The notes below the pieces were generated by a model, which saw only the letters and a list, made by a program, of their open reading frames with translations, was not told the origin of the DNA and ran no database searches. Made by a program: the position numbers and the translations under genes. A stretch of DNA of 5,239 nucleotides from Sulfurovum sp. (GTDB lineage: Bacteria; Campylobacterota; Campylobacteria; Campylobacterales; Sulfurovaceae), in NCBI GenBank assembly GCA_015661795.1, contig DQVJ01000125.1, forward strand, positions 1 to 5,239. The letters are read 5' to 3'. Of this stretch, positions 1 to 5,239 are shown piece by piece. The stretch's first letter is position 1, and each line of letters begins with the position of its first letter.

Positions 1-1064
1 ACTTTAAATGCATAATATATTTGATATAAAAACAATGTTAGAAATATCAGTCCACCTACTATCCCCAGTTGTACAAATATCAGCATATACATATTATGAG
101 GATGGGTTATATGCGTTTTATACAAACTTTTAGAATTAACTTTCTTATACTCGTCCATATAGTCTCCAGTACCTACACCAAGCAAAAAATTCTCCTTAAA
201 TACCTCATAATAATTTTTATTTAAAGCCATCCGTACACTAACAGATGTATCTTGTTTACCTGGAGAAAATTGTATTGCTTGAGTTATACCTTCATCTATT
301 CGTATTTTAAAAAATGACAAATTATTATACGCTAATAAAAATATTATGCTAGTTGCTATACTAAAAAAAAGTAATCCTTTAAATATTTTTCCTTTAAAAT
401 ATCCTAATATTAATACTAAAAATAAAACAAAAAAACCTACCTGTCCCGCACGTCCACCTGTTATAAAAAGATTAATAATCATAGTACCTGCAAATAACAA
501 TGAAATGATTTTTTGTACTACACCTTGATCTTTATAAAAAAGTATAAAATAAAGTAACAGAAATGATGACATTGCCACAAATGGTGAATAATTTGTAGAT
601 TTCATGAGAGGAGAAGGATAGTTCTCTGTTGCGTACATAAACTGTGGAATAATATCAAACCAAACAAGATAGGTTAAAATCTCTGAGATCATCATACCTA
701 AAACAAATGCTTGTAAGTAATATACTATATGTTCTTTTTTGACATACATCATTAAAAAAGGGACCCACATTAGTTTTTTAACACGACTAAATGTTTCTCC
801 TGCTATTTGAAGATTTTCACTCCATAAAAACCCTATCACATGCATCAGCACTAAAGCAAAAATAATATATGTTAACGGATTACGCTTAACAAGTTCAAAC
901 CTTTCTTGATAACGTCTTTCATATAAAAAAAGTAATACCAATAAAACTAATATAAGATTAGTCACAGCTACAGATGTCGCGATAAAAAATCCTAGCCCAA
1001 TGATAAGATATGAAGCGACTAAATCACTGTCATTAAGCATTATAATTTTAATTCTATTTAACAT
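1..1064 (-). CDS. waaL: O-antigen ligase family protein (WaaL/Wzy_C type), C-terminus cut by window edge
   Basis: The reading frame is open from the ATG at 1062-1064 to the window edge, giving 354 codons and no stop, so about the last 50-80 residues are probably missing. The protein is a polytopic inner-membrane protein with hydrophobic stretches near residues 15-48, 64-81, 113-137, 161-177, 185-201, 207-222, 227-246 and 324-350. A large hydrophilic loop at about 247-323 matches the periplasmic loop of Wzy_C-domain ligases. Within it are SVSVR (R278), the LLGVGTGDY segment (294-302) and HPHN (321-324). R205 in GGRAG and a histidine of HPHN are candidates for the Arg and His known to be essential in WaaL. 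Such enzymes transfer an undecaprenyl-diphosphate-linked polymer onto lipid A-core in the periplasm. The first ATG is chosen because a purine-rich AAGAAGAGAG precedes it; Met9 (1038-1040) is an alternative. The start overlaps the phosphatase gene by 11 nt. A Wzy-type polymerase or protein O-oligosaccharyltransferase cannot be excluded, since these share the fold. The family call is firm and the exact substrate is inferred. Confidence 0.85.
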   Translation of the reverse strand, partial: MLNRIKIIMLNDSDLVASYLIIGLGFFIATSVAVTNLILVLLVLLFLYERRYQERFELVKRNPLTYIIFALVLMHVIGFLWSENLQIAGETFSRVKKLMWVPFLMMYVKKEHIVYYLQAFVLGMMISEILTYLVWFDIIPQFMYATENYPSPLMKSTNYSPFVAMSSFLLLYFILFYKDQGVVQKIISLLFAGTMIINLFITGGRAGQVGFFVLFLVLILGYFKGKIFKGLLFFSIATSIIFLLAYNNLSFFKIRIDEGITQAIQFSPGKQDTSVSVRMALNKNYYEVFKENFLLGVGTGDYMDEYKKVNSKSLYKTHITHPHNMYMLIFVQLGIVGGLIFLTLFLYQIYYAFK

Positions 1065-1620
1065 TTTTTCTCTCTTCTTTATACTTCTCAAAACTTCGAT
1101 CCATAGCAACTGTCTTTGAACCTAACCAGGGAAAGTGTCCATAGAGTATAGAGATTTCTCTTTCTGGATTGTTATCATGCTTGATAGCATACAGATAAAG
1201 TGCTGAGGCAAGAGATGTTCTATCTGCTCCTGCTTTACAGTGAATAAGCAAAGGTTTTGGTGCATTTTTGATTATCTCGACAATTTTGTCCATTTTGTCT
1301 ATACTTACTTCTTCTCTATCTCCTATAGGATAGTCATAACGTACAACACCCATCTCTTTTGCAATAGCCACTTCATTTTTATACCAACTTTTATTTTTAG
1401 CTTTTCGTATTTTTCTAAGATTTAGTATCGATTTAATTTCATGCTTTTCTATATAAAAAGGTAAATTATATGAAAAAAGTTGTGCAGAACGGTACACATC
1501 TTTATCTACTTTATGAAAATTACCATATATAAAAAAGTAACTTGCCCATAAAATTATAATAAGAAGTATTGGTAAAAATATATATTTGAATATTCGTGTC
1601 AAAAATTGTTTTAAATGCAT
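1054..1620 (-). CDS. Membrane-anchored tyrosine/dual-specificity-type phosphatase
   Basis: This 188-aa protein has one N-terminal hydrophobic helix (about residues 13-33) followed by a compact catalytic domain. The signature HCKAGADRT (127-135) fits the HCx5R P-loop of cysteine phosphatases, with C128 as nucleophile and R134 as phosphate-binding residue. The YRSAQL segment (43-48) and the SILNLRK strand (64-70) are typical of the bacterial DSP-like family, and D101 in PIGDRE is a plausible general acid. Basic residues (K4, R9, K12) precede the helix, so by the positive-inside rule the catalytic domain should face the periplasm, tethered by an uncleaved signal anchor. Known family members hydrolyse phosphotyrosine, phosphoserine/threonine, or lipid and sugar phosphates, and the substrate here cannot be read from sequence. 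The gene begins 7 nt after the kinase-like gene and overlaps the ligase gene by 11 nt, which suggests a role in surface-glycan phosphate metabolism or in control of the pathway. The fold and active site are clear; the role is inferred. Confidence 0.88.
   Translation of the reverse strand: MHLKQFLTRIFKYIFLPILLIIILWASYFFIYGNFHKVDKDVYRSAQLFSYNLPFYIEKHEIKSILNLRKIRKAKNKSWYKNEVAIAKEMGVVRYDYPIGDREEVSIDKMDKIVEIIKNAPKPLLIHCKAGADRTSLASALYLYAIKHDNNPEREISILYGHFPWLGSKTVAMDRSFEKYKEERKNVK
1070..1079 (-). promoter_or_regulatory. Purine-rich ribosome binding site of the O-antigen ligase gene
   Basis: AAGAAGAGAG on the minus strand lies 5 nt before the ATG at 1062-1064, within the last codons of the phosphatase gene. 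It is not a strong Shine-Dalgarno match, but it is better than anything ahead of the alternative Met9. Confidence 0.45.
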
Positions 1621-1625
1621 TTTTT

Positions 1626-1629
1626 TCCT
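1626..1629 (-). promoter_or_regulatory. Ribosome binding site of the phosphatase gene, fused to the kinase stop codon
   Basis: The minus strand reads TAGGAAAAAAATG. The TAG stop of the kinase-like gene supplies part of the AGGA Shine-Dalgarno sequence, with a 5-nt all-A spacer before the phosphatase ATG. This decides the start and points to re-initiation by ribosomes leaving the kinase-like gene. Confidence 0.65.
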
Positions 1630-2407
1630 AAAGATTTATAAAAATTCGTCTTTTAAGTGTTGGATAGATAGGATAATTTTCTATATTCTTTAACCATCTC
1701 TCTACCATAGTAAAATCAACCTCTCGTAATTCTTCTGTGATTATTCCATCCAACACATCAATAAAACTATCATAGTTTTTTTGGTATTTCAATGGGATAA
1801 TACGTAATGTATGTTCTATAATCCTTATATAATCATACGCTTTTTGTACTTCAAGAGTTAAATTTTCTGAAGGATAGTATTCAAAATCAATCACTTTCAT
1901 CTGCCCATTATCCAATATAAAATTTTTCAAAGTAGCGTCTAAATGTGTAATATCTAAATGATGTAAATGATTATAGACCTGTATAACATCTATCAATATA
2001 TCCCATACCTTACTTTTGTCCTCCATAAGAGTATCAAAACCTCTTTCTCCTTCAAGATATTCACATACTACCCCATCATCAAATGCATATAATAAATTTG
2101 GTGTAAGATTGTATTTCCCGCCTTCCTTATATGCTTGGGTTTCTTTAGCTAAACGTTTTTGTTTATTAAAACGTAATAAAGCCAAATCATTCTTTTCTTC
2201 TTTTTTATCTGTTATTGCAAGTCTTAACATTGCAAATTTTTTTTTATCTTTCAATAGTAAATAGTTAATATCTGCTCCACCAAAAGAAGAAAACTCGAAA
2301 GTTATATCTCCAAACTCCTGTTTCAATAACTGCCTTGTATCTCGAATTTTCAAACGATTTATATATAAAGTTGTCATATTTTTTATAAATTTTTTTAGTT
2401 TTCGCAT
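1628..2407 (-). CDS. Kinase-fold protein, LPS core kinase-like (Kdo kinase/InaA/RIO-like)
   Basis: This 259-aa soluble protein has a small protein-kinase-like fold. Visible elements in order are a glycine-containing loop SFGGADINY (41-49), a β3-like strand FAMLRLA (58-64), a probable αC glutamate E89 in AKETQAY, a hinge VCEYLEGE (114-121), the catalytic loop HLDATLKNF (155-163; D157 and N162), and a metal-binding DFE (174-176) in KVIDFEYY. The order and length fit bacterial LPS core kinases and relatives (WaaP/KdkA/InaA, RIO) as well as aminoglycoside/choline-kinase-like enzymes, which often carry DFE rather than DFG. The likely role is ATP-dependent phosphorylation of a core sugar at the cytoplasmic face, inferred from the flanking glycosyltransferases and ligase. 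The start overlaps the upstream glycosyltransferase gene by 13 nt and has a good ribosome binding site; Met11 is a weaker alternative. The usual β3 lysine is not evident, and R62 occupies about that place. The gene also carries an A9 tract. The fold is well supported; the substrate is unknown. Confidence 0.75.
   Translation of the reverse strand: MRKLKKFIKNMTTLYINRLKIRDTRQLLKQEFGDITFEFSSFGGADINYLLLKDKKKFAMLRLAITDKKEEKNDLALLRFNKQKRLAKETQAYKEGGKYNLTPNLLYAFDDGVVCEYLEGERGFDTLMEDKSKVWDILIDVIQVYNHLHHLDITHLDATLKNFILDNGQMKVIDFEYYPSENLTLEVQKAYDYIRIIEHTLRIIPLKYQKNYDSFIDVLDGIITEELREVDFTMVERWLKNIENYPIYPTLKRRIFINL
2237..2245 (-). repeat. A9 homopolymer tract inside the kinase-like gene
   Basis: Nine consecutive T on the plus strand read as A9 on the minus strand, encoding three lysines (residues 55-57) early in the kinase-like protein. 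It is the longest single-base run I noticed in a gene here. The gene is in frame at this length. Slippage by one base would truncate the protein before its catalytic loop. Confidence 0.8.
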
Positions 2408-3405
2408 TGTCTCTCACCCTCTAGTTGAAACAATATATTTTGATAATATGCAATGTGTTCCTTTGCTATATGTGTTAACAAGAATTTATTTCGATTTATT
2501 TCACCTAACTCTCTAAAATATTTTACTCTTCTATCATAATTTTGATGAATTTCTCTCACTTTTTCAGAAATATGAAACCCCTCTATTAAAAATTTCTCAT
2601 TTAGTATTTCCACGGCACCACTTACTTTTGTAGATATAAATATATTTGCATAAAAAAGTGCTTCTACCATAACCAAACTAAACCCCTCACTATGTGAACT
2701 CATCACTACGATATCAGCATCTTTCATCAGCTGAGGAATATCTTTTCTAAAGCCCAGTAAAGTTATTTTTTCTTCAAGTCTTAATAGATGAATCAAGTTT
2801 TCTAAACTTTTTCTCTCTTCACCTTCACCTACTATCTGTAGATGATATGGGAAATCTAATTTTGCACACTCTCGTATAAGAATATCAAAACCTTTAATCT
2901 TATCTAATCTTCCTATTGCCACTAAAGTAAATATATTATTTTTTCTTTTTTCTCCTACTTCAATAGGTTGCACTCCATTATAAATTATATTTACATTATC
3001 ATTTTTAATACTTTCTTTTACTCCATTTGAAACTGCAATAACATGGGGTAATACATTAAAAATTTTTCCTTTTCTGGGATTATGTTTCGTTGCAACATGA
3101 GGTAATTTTAATACTTTATTTAAAACATTAAAAATTTGTGATGCTTTTCCAAAGTGGGTATGTACGATATCCGGCTTTATGCTTTTAATCTTCCACCATA
3201 ATTCTAAAAAAAGCAGTGGATTGTTTCGTCTGTTATATGCATAATATTCTATTACCTCAACATTATCTTCAACCCTGTCTTTATATAATGCACCTTTTGG
3301 TACCAGTAATACAGTTTCTATACTTTTAGACAATGTATTGACAAGATCAACATACACTTCTCCACGTCCCATACCCCGAGATGAGATAAAGTGCATCACC
3401 TTCAT
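2395..3405 (-). CDS. Glycosyltransferase family 4 (GT-B fold), 336 aa
   Basis: This looks like a retaining GT4-type glycosyltransferase that moves a sugar from a nucleotide-sugar donor to a growing glycan on the cytoplasmic side of the inner membrane. The N-terminal acceptor domain starts with MKVMHFISSRGMGRGE, a variant of the common GG.E loop, and includes DIVHTHFGK (79-87) and VIAVSNGV (122-129). The C-terminal donor domain has IYNGV (141-145), AIGRLDKIKGFD (163-174), IVGEGEERKSL (191-201) and the E-x7-E motif SEGFSLVMVEAL (E240 and E248), intact as in active members. The length is slightly below the usual 350-400 aa, mostly from a compact N-terminal domain. The ATG shares one base with the upstream stop codon (TAATG), a classic translational-coupling junction, and its own ribosome binding site is weak (GGA). 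The sugar and linkage cannot be predicted. It probably acts in sequence with the preceding glycosyltransferase in building the LPS core or a surface glycan. Confidence 0.92.
   Translation of the reverse strand: MKVMHFISSRGMGRGEVYVDLVNTLSKSIETVLLVPKGALYKDRVEDNVEVIEYYAYNRRNNPLLFLELWWKIKSIKPDIVHTHFGKASQIFNVLNKVLKLPHVATKHNPRKGKIFNVLPHVIAVSNGVKESIKNDNVNIIYNGVQPIEVGEKRKNNIFTLVAIGRLDKIKGFDILIRECAKLDFPYHLQIVGEGEERKSLENLIHLLRLEEKITLLGFRKDIPQLMKDADIVVMSSHSEGFSLVMVEALFYANIFISTKVSGAVEILNEKFLIEGFHISEKVREIHQNYDRRVKYFRELGEINRNKFLLTHIAKEHIAYYQNILFQLEGERQCEN
2411..2421 (-). promoter_or_regulatory. Ribosome binding site of the kinase-like gene
   Basis: The minus strand reads GAGGGTGAGAG followed by ACA and the ATG at 2405-2407. 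GGTGA within it matches the anti-Shine-Dalgarno complement with a 6-nt spacer. The site lies inside the last codons of the upstream glycosyltransferase and supports this ATG over Met11. Confidence 0.65.
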
Positions 3406-4502
3406 TAGTGAATTCCGTCAAATGATTTATAAACATTTACCGTACTCTCTACTAAGGATTGCAAAGTAAACTCATAAGGTAAAGTCTCTTTTACATTTTG
3501 TGGCATATTATCATGCAGAAGTTTTATTTTGTTCGCTAAATCTTTTTCATTTTGCGTTTCAATAATCGCACCATTGACGCCATCTACTATAAGATTATTA
3601 AGACCTTCAAATGTTGTAGCTATTACCGGTGTATTCATTACTAAGGACTCCGTAACTGTACGCGCTACATTCCCCATCTTTAATGAAGCATTCACCAAGA
3701 TATCACTCAGTGCATATACTTCTGCTATATGTGTCTGACTTCCTGTAAATACTATCTTCTTTTCTACACCTTCTTGTTGAGCTAATTTTTTTAAACTTTC
3801 AAAGTACTCTATTTTATCTTCTCTCACGCCTCCTACTACAAGCCCTACAATGTTGGGAATTTGTTCTTTTGCTTTTGCTATTGATTTGATAAATGTTTCA
3901 TAGTCTTTAAGCCAAGTGACTCTTCCTACACTAGTAACAATAAATTTATTTTCTAAAGCATATTTTTGTTTAAATTTCTCTATAAATACATGATCTATAT
4001 TATTCTCTGAAAACTTTTGGGTATCTACACCTCGTTGAATAACAGTAATTTTATTATCATTAACACCATATCCCTTGATAATATAATCTCTCACAACTTC
4101 ACTGACTGCGATGACTCTATCCCCTTTAGTCATCACTTTACTATAGGCATTGATACTATTAAGTCCATGTACGGTAGTAACAAAAGGGAAATTTAGTCTT
4201 TTATTTGCCAAGTAAGTCAACCATGCAGGTACACGACTTCGTGCATGAAGTATATCAGGTTGCAATTCTTTTAAAACTTTCCTTAACTTTAACATACGAA
4301 AAGGTGCAGAAAAGATATTCTTGGAACAAACATCTAAAATAATATGTTTCCCCTCATCCTCCTCTATCTGCTTCACCAGTTGTCCCCCTGCACTGATGAC
4401 GATACTTTCATGCCCAAGTTTTACAAGTTCACGGCTAAGTTCCATTGTACCTCGTTCTACACCACCTTCGTTGAGTTCTGGTAAGAGTTGTACTATTTTC
4501 AT
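3405..4502 (-). CDS. Glycosyltransferase family 4 (GT-B fold), 365 aa
   Basis: This full-length GT4-type glycosyltransferase has MKIVQLLPELNEGGVERG at its N-terminus, the GGVE acceptor-domain loop. It then shows DILHARSRVPAW (83-94), TTVHGLN (109-115), a VIAVSE segment (130-135), VIQRGVD (154-160), VTSVGRVTWLKDYE (189-202) and VFTGSQ (251-256), which closely follow the family pattern. The E-x7-E region reads GNVARTVTE (277-285). The second glutamate, E285, is present, but the first position is G277; related sequences usually have EAFGRT here. No transmembrane helix is seen, so the enzyme is cytoplasmic or peripherally bound to the inner membrane. It is expected to add a sugar to LPS core or a lipid-linked glycan; donor and acceptor are unknown. 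The start codon overlaps the stop of the upstream ELM1-family gene (ATGA, 4 nt), with an AGG 7 nt ahead. The family call is secure and the pathway step is inferred from neighbours. Confidence 0.92.
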   Translation of the reverse strand: MKIVQLLPELNEGGVERGTMELSRELVKLGHESIVISAGGQLVKQIEEDEGKHIILDVCSKNIFSAPFRMLKLRKVLKELQPDILHARSRVPAWLTYLANKRLNFPFVTTVHGLNSINAYSKVMTKGDRVIAVSEVVRDYIIKGYGVNDNKITVIQRGVDTQKFSENNIDHVFIEKFKQKYALENKFIVTSVGRVTWLKDYETFIKSIAKAKEQIPNIVGLVVGGVREDKIEYFESLKKLAQQEGVEKKIVFTGSQTHIAEVYALSDILVNASLKMGNVARTVTESLVMNTPVIATTFEGLNNLIVDGVNGAIIETQNEKDLANKIKLLHDNMPQNVKETLPYEFTLQSLVESTVNVYKSFDGIH

Positions 4503-5239
4503 ATGATTGCCTGTTGTGCGTAATACGTAAAATCTATTTTATTATTTTTATTCTTTATTCTACCATCATAGATATGTATATAGTCCTTTTGGGCTAATGT
4601 ATGTATAAACCTTGTAAATTTATTATCATTTTTGCTTTCCAAAGGTAAAACAACTACATTGGCTTTGCCATATGAAATGGCTTCAGATATCATCGATGTA
4701 CTGTCTCCTGTAATAAATATAGTTTCACATTGTTCTAAAAAATCAGGGATAGGATTCACAGGGATTTTTGAAAAAATAACTTCATACTCAAAATGATAGG
4801 ATTGCACCAACGTTTCCACTATAGCAGTAGTACGTGGTGAAGTAGTAATCGCTATTTCATACTCTTTGTAATATGTCTGTATAAAATCTAATTGATCTTT
4901 TAAATTCTCTACAGACATATGAAACACTTTATTATCACCCCCGATAACGATACCTATTGATTTTTTCTTTTTCTTATCGTAAATGCCTTGAGGTTCCACA
5001 TATGCAAAATTTGCTGGTAGTTCTATCATGTTCTTTTGATGTACTACTGCATCATGATGTTGCATATATATCAGATCAAAATCAAAACGATACCCCTTAG
5101 GAAGCATCATAGTAATAGATTTTGCATGCATTTCTTGTGCCAATACTTTTGTAGCATAATACGTCCCAGAACCTGCACCTACGACCATCTCATATGGACT
5201 GTTACATTCCAGATTAAATAAATTTTTTGATTGGATACC
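4499..5239 (-). CDS. ELM1/DUF1022-family protein, N-terminus cut by window edge
   Basis: The frame is open from the right edge to the TGA at 4499-4501, giving 246 visible residues. An internal ATG at 5186-5188 should not be taken as the start, because 17 further in-frame codons (ending NSPYE) precede it and the family begins well upstream. Numbering from that Met, the segments are VVGAGSGTYYA (2-12), FDLIYMQHHDAV (37-48, matching the family's P.HD region), IGIVIGGDNKVFH (78-90), ITTSPRTTA (114-122), and IFITGDSTSMISEA (157-170). The last two correspond to conserved TTS.RT and T.DS.SMISEA blocks of the family. The fold is probably GT-B-like, resembling a glycosyltransferase. The name comes from plant mitochondrial-fission proteins, whereas bacterial members commonly lie in LPS gene clusters, as here, and have no established reaction. 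It is first of the six visible genes and overlaps the next by 4 nt. A role in core or lipid A glycan assembly is inferred from context. Confidence 0.82.
   Translation of the reverse strand, partial: GIQSKNLFNLECNSPYEMVVGAGSGTYYATKVLAQEMHAKSITMMLPKGYRFDFDLIYMQHHDAVVHQKNMIELPANFAYVEPQGIYDKKKKKSIGIVIGGDNKVFHMSVENLKDQLDFIQTYYKEYEIAITTSPRTTAIVETLVQSYHFEYEVIFSKIPVNPIPDFLEQCETIFITGDSTSMISEAISYGKANVVVLPLESKNDNKFTRFIHTLAQKDYIHIYDGRIKNKNNKIDFTYYAQQAII
4510..4512 (-). promoter_or_regulatory. Weak ribosome binding site of the 365-aa glycosyltransferase
   Basis: An AGG on the minus strand lies 7 nt before the ATG at 4500-4502, inside the end of the ELM1-family gene. The match is minimal, so translation probably depends on ribosomes finishing the upstream gene at the ATGA overlap. 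Confidence 0.4.

Noticed and set aside
346..528. Plus-strand open frame of 60 codons
   Set aside because: It lies antisense within the O-antigen ligase frame, which is open over the whole stretch and has clear family motifs; no ribosome binding site or recognisable protein feature was seen.
1240..1425. Plus-strand open frame of 61 codons
   Set aside because: It is antisense to the phosphatase gene, including its active-site codons, and its Phe/Tyr-rich product is what the complement of Lys/Glu/Ile codons gives.
2016..2264. Plus-strand open frame of 82 codons
   Set aside because: It is the complement of the kinase-like gene, with Ser/Phe-rich low-complexity content and no family resemblance.
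2386..2397. T-rich run near the glycosyltransferase/kinase junction as a terminator
   Set aside because: No GC-rich hairpin accompanies it, it lies in coding sequence, and the genes overlap, so it is base composition rather than a terminator.
3529..3738. Plus-strand open frame of 69 codons
   Set aside because: It is antisense to the conserved donor domain of the 365-aa glycosyltransferase.
4321..4506. Plus-strand open frame of 61 codons
   Set aside because: It is antisense to the N-terminal domain of the 365-aa glycosyltransferase and has Ser/Pro/Thr-rich shadow composition.
5186..5188. ATG as the true start of the ELM1-family gene
   Set aside because: The frame is open for 17 more codons to the window edge, and starting here would remove the N-terminal part of the domain; the gene is treated as cut by the window.
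5036..5221. Plus-strand open frame of 61 codons
   Set aside because: It is antisense to the ELM1-family frame, which continues open to the window edge with conserved blocks.

Overview
The window is one continuous block of minus-strand genes from an AT-rich bacterium with Lys/Ile/Asn-rich proteins. It reads as part of a lipopolysaccharide (LPS) or other surface-glycan assembly locus. Codon and protein composition, together with the gene content, most resemble the Campylobacterota (Sulfurimonas/Sulfurovum/Arcobacter-like). This is an impression from the sequence and no search was run.

Layout in transcription order, from high to low coordinates: (1) 4499-5239, an ELM1/DUF1022-family protein whose N-terminus lies beyond the right edge; (2) 3405-4502, a GT4-type glycosyltransferase of 365 aa; (3) 2395-3405, a second GT4-type glycosyltransferase of 336 aa; (4) 1628-2407, a small protein-kinase-fold enzyme like those that phosphorylate LPS core sugars; (5) 1054-1620, a membrane-anchored cysteine phosphatase of the tyrosine/dual-specificity type; (6) 1-1064, an O-antigen-ligase (WaaL/Wzy_C) polytopic membrane protein whose C-terminus lies beyond the left edge. 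This last gene has no stop codon in the window but is open for all 354 visible codons.

The six genes are packed with no room for promoters or terminators between them. Junctions are a 4-nt ATGA overlap, a 1-nt TAATG overlap, a 13-nt overlap, a 7-nt gap and an 11-nt overlap. This indicates one polycistronic message with translational coupling. There is no non-coding stretch over 7 nt and no RNA gene, mobile element or CRISPR array was seen.

Inferred joint role: the two glycosyltransferases add sugars on the cytoplasmic side, the kinase may phosphorylate a core sugar, and the ligase joins a polymer to lipid A-core at the periplasmic face. The phosphatase, whose catalytic domain is predicted to face the periplasm, could remove phosphate from glycan or protein. 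The kinase-phosphatase pair inside the glycan operon is the least ordinary part. Apart from that pairing and a few motif departures, the window looks like a conventional surface-polysaccharide locus.
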